Shown here in pieces: positions 1-5,199 of a stretch of 6,419 bases of DNA (within the stretch, counting starts at the first letter, position 1; the number at the start of each line of letters is the position of its first letter). The notes under the pieces are model-generated. The model did no database searches. It saw nothing but the letters and a program-made list of their open reading frames with translations, and was not told where the DNA came from. Location of the stretch: NCBI GenBank assembly GCA_009783975.1, contig WRCL01000114.1, positions 1-6,419 on the forward strand, written 5' to 3'. The DNA comes from Micrococcales bacterium (GTDB lineage Bacteria; Actinomycetota; Actinomycetes; Actinomycetales; Cellulomonadaceae). The translations under genes were made by a program, and so were the position numbers.

Positions 1-408
1 GGCGAGGTAGACCGCCCCGAGCAGCGCCTCAAGGGTGTCAGACAAGATCGAGTCCTTGTCCGGCCCCCCGGTGCTCAGCTCACCTTTGCCGAGCAGGACG
101 AACGAACCCAGGTCCAAGACGCGGGCGACATCGGCGAGCGCCCGCTGGGAGACCGTCGCCGCCCGCATCTTCGCCAGGTCACCCTCGGCGTGGTCCGGCA
201 GCGTGCGGAACAGGTGCTCGGTGACGACGAGCCCGAGCACTGTGTCACCAAGGAACTCCAGGCGCTCGTTCGTCGGGATCCCCCCGGCCTCGTGCGCGAA
301 CGACCTGTGGGTCAGGGCAAGCACCAACAGCTCGGCGTCGATGTCGACCCCGAGCCGGGCCAGCAACGCCTCGGGCGTCCCGTGGCTCTCGTGCTGGTGC
401 CGACCCAT
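1..408 (-). CDS. rnc: Ribonuclease III, N-terminal part (cut by window edge)
   Basis: This gene encodes RNase III, the cytoplasmic Mg-dependent endonuclease that cuts double-stranded RNA and releases rRNA precursors. 136 codons are visible, and the gene continues past the left edge, so the C-terminal dsRNA-binding domain is not seen. The family signature reads ERLEFLGDT at residues 48-56. The usual catalytic acidic residues are all present: E48, E51 and D55, then D124 and E127 in the second motif ([13 protein letters not shown]). The last signature residue is Thr where Ser is common, which is a conservative change. The ATG at 408 is the first plausible start and lies 10 nt after the rpmF stop. 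No good Shine-Dalgarno precedes it, so translational coupling to rpmF is likely. It is the third gene of the yceD-rpmF-rnc operon. The identification is secure. Confidence 0.97.
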   Translation of the reverse strand, partial: MGRHQHESHGTPEALLARLGVDIDAELLVLALTHRSFAHEAGGIPTNERLEFLGDTVLGLVVTEHLFRTLPDHAEGDLAKMRAATVSQRALADVARVLDLGSFVLLGKGELSTGGPDKDSILSDTLEALLGAVYLA

Positions 409-418
409 GACCGGGCGG

Positions 419-616
419 TCAGTAGGTCTCGTGCTCGCTGCGCACGCCCTGTGCCACCGTACGGGCGCCGTAGGCCCCGCAGGCAGGGCACGCCACATGC
501 GGACGACGGGCCGCGCCGCACCTGGGGCAGGTGCTCAACGTCACCGCAGTGGCCTTCCACTGCGAGCGGCGCGAACGGGTGTTGGCCCGCGACATCCGCC
601 GTTTGGGAACCGCCAT
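419..616 (-). CDS. rpmF: 50S ribosomal protein L32, zinc-ribbon form
   Basis: The product is a 65-residue protein of the large ribosomal subunit. It starts [20 protein letters not shown], the classic basic L32 N-terminus, and has two CxxC pairs (C30/C33 and C43/C46) forming a zinc ribbon. Length and motif order match the bacterial L32 family. The ATG at 616 is one nucleotide after the yceD stop, and a purine-rich GAAGAAGG stretch at the end of yceD, about 5 nt upstream, can serve as its ribosome binding site. All four cysteines are kept, so this is the zinc-binding form and not the cysteine-free form that some actinobacteria express under zinc shortage. It sits between yceD and rnc in one operon. 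Confidence 0.97.
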   Translation of the reverse strand: MAVPKRRMSRANTRSRRSQWKATAVTLSTCPRCGAARRPHVACPACGAYGARTVAQGVRSEHETY

Positions 617-617
617 G

Positions 618-1202
618 TCAGCCTTCTTCCTTGGTCTCGTCCGCGCCGGGCAACCGGTCAAGCCCGGACAACGCCGCCCAGCGCGGGTCGAACGTCTCGT
701 GCGCGTGGCCTGGGTGGTCCGCGAGCCGCACACCACAGCTGGTGCACAGACCAGGGCAGTCGCTGCGGCACAACGGACCGAACGGCAACGAGGTGACGAC
801 CACGTCCCGCACCGCGGGTTCCAGGTCGGCCAGGTCGCCGTCAAGCTCACGCAGGTCCTCGTCCTCGTCACCGTCGGCGATCGCGGCTGCCTGGCGCTCG
901 GGGTACACGTACAGCTCTTGGAGCCGGATGACGAGTGGTTCGTCGACCCGGTCCAGGCAGCGCACGCACTCCCCGACCGCCTGGCCCCGGACGTCACCGG
1001 TGACCAAGACGCCCTCCGTGACAGCCTCGAGCCGCAGGTCCAGCTCAAGGTCCGCCCCGGCGGGGATGCCGATGACATGTGTCCCAAGATCGTCAGGGGC
1101 AGCCACGACCCGCCGGACCTGCCTCGTCGACCCCGGCTGGCGCCCCAGGTCGTGCAGGTCGAGCACCAGGGGCGAGCGGTGATCGAGGTGGACCGCGCGC
1201 AC
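618..1202 (-). CDS. yceD: YceD/DUF177 family protein (23S rRNA accumulation)
   Basis: This 194-residue protein belongs to the DUF177/YceD family, whose members are required for normal 23S rRNA accumulation and are usually encoded just before rpmF. The diagnostic features are a mid-protein CxRC pair (C79, C82 in [10 protein letters not shown]) and a C-terminal cysteine motif [15 protein letters not shown] (C145, C149, C153, C156), followed by FDPRWAAL. Between them is an acidic stretch (residues 111-127) that is typically variable. The start is a GTG at 1202, chosen because GAGGAG lies 8 nt upstream and the family N-terminus (a [13 protein letters not shown] stretch) follows at once. The biochemical mechanism is not established. 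It is the first gene of the operon with rpmF and rnc and is cytoplasmic. Confidence 0.94.
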   Translation of the reverse strand: MRAVHLDHRSPLVLDLHDLGRQPGSTRQVRRVVAAPDDLGTHVIGIPAGADLELDLRLEAVTEGVLVTGDVRGQAVGECVRCLDRVDEPLVIRLQELYVYPERQAAAIADGDEDEDLRELDGDLADLEPAVRDVVVTSLPFGPLCRSDCPGLCTSCGVRLADHPGHAHETFDPRWAALSGLDRLPGADETKEEG

Positions 1203-1210
1203 GTCAGGCT

Positions 1211-1216
1211 CTCCTC
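1211..1216 (-). promoter_or_regulatory. Ribosome binding site of yceD
   Basis: The minus strand reads GAGGAG eight nucleotides before the GTG at 1202. This is the feature that decides the non-ATG start of yceD, because no competing in-frame start has such a site. Confidence 0.7.
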
Positions 1217-1258
1217 ATCGATCTTGGTCCGCACCTCGCTCGGCAGGACCAGCGCACT

Positions 1259-1288
1259 ACTCTACGCGACCGGCACCGAGGTGAACAA
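1259..1288 (-). promoter_or_regulatory. Predicted sigma70-type promoter of the yceD-rpmF-rnc operon
   Basis: On the minus strand a -35-like TTGTTC (1288-1283) and a -10-like TAGAGT (1264-1259) are separated by 18 nt. Transcription would start near 1252 and give a leader of roughly 50 nt containing the GAGGAG ribosome binding site. The assignment is made by eye from the hexamers and spacing only. Other promoters further upstream are possible. Confidence 0.45.
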
Positions 1289-1333
1289 TCTGCCCTCGCG
1301 GGGTGAAAGACCGGTGAGGCAGACCACAGGCTG

Positions 1334-1363
1334 TTGACCGGCGGGCTCCGCGTCAGCCAGAGT
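1334..1363 (+). promoter_or_regulatory. Predicted promoter giving a leaderless mRNA for the gene at 1370
   Basis: TTGACC (1334-1339), an 18-nt spacer and CAGAGT (1358-1363) form a housekeeping-sigma-like promoter. Six nucleotides separate the -10 box from the ATG at 1370, so transcription would begin at the start codon itself. This fits the lack of any Shine-Dalgarno sequence before that ATG. Leaderless genes are common in actinobacteria. The first position of the -10 box is C and not T, so strength is uncertain. Confidence 0.45.
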
Positions 1364-1369
1364 GCGGCC

Positions 1370-2398
1370 ATGTCCGACGATTCTCCCCCTGGCCTGGCCG
1401 TACGGGCCGTCGACGACCCGGGGACCCCGGGGGCCGACCTTGCGACGATCGCCCACGAGCACCCGGCGTTGCGCGCCCAGGTCGCTGCCCACCCCAAGGC
1501 CTACCCAGGGTTGCTGGACTGGCTGGAGACCTTTGGCGACCAAGCCGTCGTCGCTGCCGTGCAGGCCCGCCGTGCCCGGGACGCCGCCCAGGCGTCGACC
1601 GTCCAGACACCACCGGCAGAACCGGGCGCCGGACCTGGTCCGTCGCAGGCACCGGCGACCACCGGAGCTGTCGGGCCCGCCGCGCCACCGCCGGGCCCGG
1701 CTGTCCCAGGGGTTGTGCTCCCTCAGCCATGGGCCGGGGCATACCCCCAGCCAGCCTCGACCGGGCCGTGGGTGTGGGTTGTCGGGGCGCTGGTCGTGCT
1801 GCTCGCCATCGGCGCCCTGGCGGTGTGGGTGCTCGCGTCCGGGCCTGGCAACGGCACGTCCGGCGACGCCCAGGACCGACAACCAGATGTCGTCGTGCCT
1901 CCACAGGACCACGGCGGCCAGACCAACCCGTCAACCCCGCGGGCGACCCAGCAGGTTCCGCCCAGCGACGCCGGTGTGCGCACGTACACCAACACGCGCT
2001 ACGGGTTTTCGGTCACCTACCCGGCGTCCTTGGCCGTCGTCCGCGACGGTGACAACGGCGACGGGCGGACGTGGGCCTCGTCTGACGGGCAGGTCGTGCT
2101 CGTGGCGTACGGGCGCAACAACGTCGCGGGGCAGAGCTCGAAACAGCTGTATGACGCGGCGGTCGCCGCACGCAAGGCTGCCGGGGACTCCCTGACGTAC
2201 ACACGCCAGACCGACAAGTTCTTCGTCGTCTCGGGCTACCAGCGCGACGGCAGCGCCTATTACGAGGTCTCGTGGGTCGGCCCCGGCTCGATCAACACGA
2301 TGTCATGGTTGTCGCCGCCGACGATGCAGGTCGTCGAGGACTGGATCACCGACGCCTACCACGCGTTCGTCCCCGGTGACCTCACCGTCGGGCACTGA
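1370..2398 (+). CDS. Single-span membrane protein: LRV-like cytosolic domain, Pro-rich linker, extracytoplasmic domain
   Basis: The product has 342 residues. Residues 23-66 form a short helical domain with spaced Leu/Ala and HPALRAQVAAHPKAYPGLLDW, resembling the variant leucine-rich repeat (LRV) domains of actinobacterial membrane proteins. Residues 75-133 are rich in Pro, Gly and Ala and carry PWAGAYPQP at 120-128. Residues 134-157 are one hydrophobic span (WVWVVGALVVLLAIGALAVWV). A polar Pro/Gln/Thr linker runs to about 203. The extracytoplasmic domain (204-336) starts YTNTRYGFSVTYPASL, followed by NGDGRTWASSDG and YGRNN, a pattern seen in exported actinobacterial proteins of unknown function, possibly with a PsbP/Mog1-like fold. 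The N-terminus is probably cytosolic and the C-terminus outside. It converges with the Hsp70-like gene. The specific function is unknown. An upstream TTG at 1334 would add 12 residues but overlaps the -35 box. Confidence 0.85.
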   Translation: MSDDSPPGLAVRAVDDPGTPGADLATIAHEHPALRAQVAAHPKAYPGLLDWLETFGDQAVVAAVQARRARDAAQASTVQTPPAEPGAGPGPSQAPATTGAVGPAAPPPGPAVPGVVLPQPWAGAYPQPASTGPWVWVVGALVVLLAIGALAVWVLASGPGNGTSGDAQDRQPDVVVPPQDHGGQTNPSTPRATQQVPPSDAGVRTYTNTRYGFSVTYPASLAVVRDGDNGDGRTWASSDGQVVLVAYGRNNVAGQSSKQLYDAAVAARKAAGDSLTYTRQTDKFFVVSGYQRDGSAYYEVSWVGPGSINTMSWLSPPTMQVVEDWITDAYHAFVPGDLTVGH

Positions 2399-2410
2399 CC
2401 GGCACTCGCG
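2399..2410. other. 12-nt gap between convergent genes
   Basis: The plus-strand gene ends with TGA at 2398 and the minus-strand Hsp70-like gene ends with TGA at 2411. No hairpin with a U-run fits in the gap or is obvious just inside either gene, so the two transcripts probably overlap at their 3' ends. Confidence 0.6.
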
Positions 2411-4999
2411 TCAGATCTGGTCCCGGGTGAAGGTCGGGACGTCGTAGACCGGGGCGACCGTCGTGTTCCAGGTGGTGACGAACCTCACCTTCGCGATACC
2501 CGACTGCTCGTCGTAGTGCTGCCCATCAGCCCAGTGGGTGCTCGCGGTGCCGACGGTGCACCCGGTGGCCGACATCTCACGTGCCCACGCGAGGTACGCC
2601 TCGTCGGCGCCGAGCGAGGCGAGCAGGGCCGCGCGCAGCTCGGTGACCAGCTGTGCCCCGTTGGGGATCTTGTCCACCGGGGCGGTGTCCAAGGCGGCGA
2701 GCAGGTCGCGTCGGTTCTGGGCGACCGAGTCGATCGTCGTGATCTGCGCCGAGACAGCACGGCACTCGAGCACAGCGTTGATCGCCGGGCTGAGCCCGGC
2801 ACGTGCTGAGGCTGAGCGCTGCAAGACGTCGACGAGGTAACGCACCTGGTCAGCGTCCGAGCCCTCGGGGGTCGGCACACCTTCGAACCCGGTGCCCTGG
2901 CCGGCACCACCGGGGCCGATCCCGGCGAACCAGTTCGTGTCAGCCGAACGCTGGACGGTCCGGGGGTCGGTGGTGAACACCACGACGGCAGGTGCGGGGT
3001 TGGTGCACGCGGTGAGCACACCGGACCTGCCGCAGAACCCACCGCCGACCTGCGCACGCACCTGGGTCGACTGCCCCGCGCCGACCTCGGGGTCGTCCCA
3101 GACCATCGACGTGCCAGCCGCGCCTGTGCCGCACACGAGCAACCAGCCGCGGGACCAGGTCGACAGCGACACAGCCTCGGTGCCTGACGGGCACTGGTCG
3201 ACCACAGCCCCGGAGAAGGCGACGAGGCCGGTGTCACGTGACCAGCCTTGGGCCGCCCAGGTCGTCGTCGTGCCTGCGCTGACGCTGGCCATGGCGCCCC
3301 CGGCACCTACGGTGATGACCGTGCCGTCCGAGCACCTGACCGTCCACCCGTTGGCGGTGAACGTCAGGTCTGTTGGCGACAGGTCGGCCCCGGCGTGGCG
3401 GACCGTCACGTGGAACCCGCCACCTGAGGTGCACACGAGCACGAAACCGTCAGGGAGCTGCGTCCAGCCGACCTGGGTCATCGTCGACGGGCACGACGGG
3501 CCGTTGGGCAGCGCGACCATCTCGACCGTGCCTGGGGCTGGGGCAAGGTCGGGGTCGTGGACCGCCAGACCTGCCTGGGCGCCGTCGCTGCCGAACAGCC
3601 GGTCGCGCAGGACGAACGCTGTCCCAGCAAGGGCGAGGACGACGAGGAGGACCACAGCGACGACCAGCGGCACCCGCGACCGTCTGGGTGTGGCGACCCC
3701 GGGAGCGGGGTGCTGCGGGCCGGCCCAGGGCCCGCCAGGCATCAGCACGACAGGGGCCACAGACATCACCGGTGCCACAGGTGCCACCGGGGCGGACGGC
3801 GGCACGGCGGCCTGCGGCGCTGGGACCTCGGGGGACGTCGCTGCCGTGGCGGCGGCGTCCCCCTCGGCGGGGACGGCAGGCGGCGGTGGCGGCGGTGGCG
3901 GCGGTGGTGCGGGCGGGCCAGTGCCGGTGCGTCCGGCAGTCGCCCTCAGCGCGCCGATGGCTGTGACGAGCTTGGGGTTGCCGAAGGGCGTGGCAGCGAT
4001 ACCTGTGACCGGTTCCAGGGCGCGGGCGAGGGCTGGGGTGTACGCGGTCCCACCAGCGAGGAACAGGTGCGCCAGCGTCGTCGTGCCAGATCCTTGCAGC
4101 ACCCCGTTGACCAGCCCCGCGACACGTTCGACCGGTGTGGCGATAAGGGCCTCATACTCGGCGCGGGTGATCGTCAGCGCCACCTCGTGTCCGGGACCGG
4201 CGCCGACTGCGATGGGGGCGTCGTCATGCTCGGACAGGTCGTGCTTGGCGGCGCGGACCACATCCATCAAGGTCAAAGCCATCGCGAGGTTCTCTGGGGC
4301 CTCGAGCAGCTCGAGGATGTCCTGGTGCCCTGATGCTGAGAGCTCGTCGGTGACCCACCGGTACAACAACGCGTCGAAGTCGTTGCCGCCCAGGCGCTCG
4401 TCACCGGCACGGGCGATGACGGCCAGACCGGCCTCGTCGGCCGAGGTCTGGACCACAGCGACGTCGGTCGTCCCGCCGCCGACGTCGACGACCGCCAACC
4501 GCGCCCCGGCCGGGACAGCGCTGGGGACGATATGGCCGTACACAGCGGCGACCGGCTCAGGCAGCATCGTCAGCTGTGCCTCGGTGAACCCGGCGAGCAC
4601 GCCAGCCTCGTGCAACGCCGCGAGCCGCGTGGGCCCCCAGTGGTCAGGGTGGGTGAGGACCACCTGGTCCGGCTCGGTGCCGTCAACCGACCGGACCGCC
4701 CGTTCACGCACCGTGGTCAGCACATGGCCGACAAGCTGGGCGCCACTGACCTGCTGCTCGCCGATGAGGGTCGGTTCGTGGCCCAGCCGTGCCTTGGGCG
4801 TGCCGACGAACGTGTGGGGGCTGCCACGCCGGGCGTTGAGCGCCGCCTGGCCGACCCGCCACACCGAACCGGTGAGCACAACCGCTGAGGGCATCGTGTC
4901 TGACCCGGGTTCGAGGACGACCTTTTCGGTCCGCCCGTCACGCCACCACGCCGCGGCGGTGTTCGCGGTGCCGAAGTCGACCGCCAAGACCCAACCCAT
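2411..4999 (-). CDS. Membrane-anchored Hsp70-family ATPase with extracytoplasmic cysteine repeats
   Basis: The product has 862 residues. Residues 1-355 are a complete Hsp70/actin-type ATPase domain. Visible motifs are phosphate-1 VLAVDFGTANT (4-14), PKARLG with the probable catalytic Lys K69, connect motif LPEPVAAVYG (146-155), phosphate-2 VVDVGGGTTDV (170-180), LGGNDFD (203-209), VRAAKHDLS (248-256), LAGGTAYTP (314-322) and NPKLVTAIGAL (341-351). The VLLLDVTP linker and peptide-binding domain of DnaK are absent. In their place are a Pro-rich linker (362-440, with ten prolines at 365-374), one membrane span (443-464) and about 400 extracytoplasmic residues. These hold two Cys repeats (503-572, 603-672) and a helical region (about 715-815) with C746 and C814. 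The ATG at 4999 is chosen because the ATPase fold begins there and GGAGGG lies 4 nt upstream. The role is unknown. ATP state inside may be coupled to binding outside, or the domain may chaperone a membrane partner. Confidence 0.92.
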   Translation of the reverse strand: MGWVLAVDFGTANTAAAWWRDGRTEKVVLEPGSDTMPSAVVLTGSVWRVGQAALNARRGSPHTFVGTPKARLGHEPTLIGEQQVSGAQLVGHVLTTVRERAVRSVDGTEPDQVVLTHPDHWGPTRLAALHEAGVLAGFTEAQLTMLPEPVAAVYGHIVPSAVPAGARLAVVDVGGGTTDVAVVQTSADEAGLAVIARAGDERLGGNDFDALLYRWVTDELSASGHQDILELLEAPENLAMALTLMDVVRAAKHDLSEHDDAPIAVGAGPGHEVALTITRAEYEALIATPVERVAGLVNGVLQGSGTTTLAHLFLAGGTAYTPALARALEPVTGIAATPFGNPKLVTAIGALRATAGRTGTGPPAPPPPPPPPPPAVPAEGDAAATAATSPEVPAPQAAVPPSAPVAPVAPVMSVAPVVLMPGGPWAGPQHPAPGVATPRRSRVPLVVAVVLLVVLALAGTAFVLRDRLFGSDGAQAGLAVHDPDLAPAPGTVEMVALPNGPSCPSTMTQVGWTQLPDGFVLVCTSGGGFHVTVRHAGADLSPTDLTFTANGWTVRCSDGTVITVGAGGAMASVSAGTTTTWAAQGWSRDTGLVAFSGAVVDQCPSGTEAVSLSTWSRGWLLVCGTGAAGTSMVWDDPEVGAGQSTQVRAQVGGGFCGRSGVLTACTNPAPAVVVFTTDPRTVQRSADTNWFAGIGPGGAGQGTGFEGVPTPEGSDADQVRYLVDVLQRSASARAGLSPAINAVLECRAVSAQITTIDSVAQNRRDLLAALDTAPVDKIPNGAQLVTELRAALLASLGADEAYLAWAREMSATGCTVGTASTHWADGQHYDEQSGIAKVRFVTTWNTTVAPVYDVPTFTRDQI
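2984..3493 (-). repeat. Two protein-level repeats, 100-residue period, inside the Hsp70-like gene
   Basis: Residues 503-572 and 603-672 of the Hsp70-like protein share the pattern CPS-x4-V-x7-G-x2-LVC, followed by a third cysteine 33 residues later. The cysteines are C503/C523/C556 and C603/C623/C656, so spacing is identical (20 and 33) and the period is exactly 100 residues. The second unit has one more cysteine, C665. The identity is limited to key positions and the DNA is not repetitive, so the duplication is old. Each unit occupies about 210 bp, with a less similar stretch of about 90 bp between them. Confidence 0.75.
3878..3907 (-). repeat. Ten-codon proline tract (GGC/GGT microsatellite on the plus strand)
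   Basis: Residues 365-374 of the Hsp70-like protein are ten consecutive prolines. The DNA is an almost pure GGC/GGT triplet array on the plus strand. It follows directly after the ATPase domain and begins the Pro-rich juxtamembrane linker. Triplet slippage would change linker length without breaking the frame. Confidence 0.85.
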
Positions 5000-5003
5000 C
5001 GAA

Positions 5004-5009
5004 CCCTCC
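5004..5009 (-). promoter_or_regulatory. Ribosome binding site of the Hsp70-like gene
   Basis: The minus strand reads GGAGGG four nucleotides before the ATG at 4999. It supports this start over upstream in-frame starts reaching 5098, which would add a low-complexity basic tail before the ATPase fold. Confidence 0.7.
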
Positions 5010-5046
5010 GCCTGTGCTGTACCCACTGGTCTGTGCGACCTGCCCC

Positions 5047-5084
5047 GTGACGGCTCGCCTCGAACACTACCGGGCTGTGACGGC
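5047..5084. repeat. Direct repeat GTGACGGC, copies 30 bp apart
   Basis: Two identical 8-mers start at 5047 and 5077, a distance of 30 bp or about three helical turns. They flank the candidate -10 box of the Hsp70-like gene. The second copy also pairs with a GTCAC at 5094-5098 as an inverted repeat with a 12-nt centre. This could be an operator, but 8-mers of this composition are not rare at this GC content. Confidence 0.35.
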
Positions 5085-5199
5085 CCGCGGCTGGTCACGG
5101 ACCGGTCTCGTCCCCGGTTTTCGCCCGCTCAGCACCCGTGCGTGTGGGGCGCTGGTGCGAACCGCAACACATGGCGGCGAACCTGCGACGATGGGGGGT

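Larger units (their letters stand above)
5000..5199. promoter_or_regulatory. Divergent intergenic region between the Hsp70-like gene and the M1 peptidase
   Basis: These 200 nt must hold the promoters of both divergent genes. On the minus strand a -10-like TAGTGT (5069-5064) is seen, without a convincing -35 hexamer. It lies between two direct copies of GTGACGGC (5047-5054 and 5077-5084). No clear promoter was found for the plus-strand gene. No RNA gene or small ORF with its own ribosome binding site was recognised here. Confidence 0.5.

Noticed and set aside
419..1234. 271-codon minus-strand frame ending with L32
   Set aside because: Only the last 65 codons, from the ATG at 616, are L32. The upstream part overlaps yceD in another frame and is an accidental extension.
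190..1337. Plus-strand open frames (190-1182 and 531-1337) opposite rnc, rpmF and yceD
   Set aside because: They lie antisense to three well-identified conserved genes, and their Arg/Ser/Pro-rich translations match nothing recognisable.
1334..1369. TTG at 1334 as start of the LRV-like protein
   Set aside because: The codon coincides with the probable -35 box and has no ribosome binding site. The ATG at 1370 fits a leaderless start.
2380..2425. Bidirectional terminator between the convergent genes
   Set aside because: GGTGACCTCACC just inside the plus-strand gene leaves a loop of only two bases, and there is no U-run on either strand.
5000..5098. 33-residue N-terminal extension of the Hsp70-like protein
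   Set aside because: The extension is low-complexity, it precedes a fold that normally starts at VLAVDFGT, and the ATG at 4999 has its own GGAGGG site.
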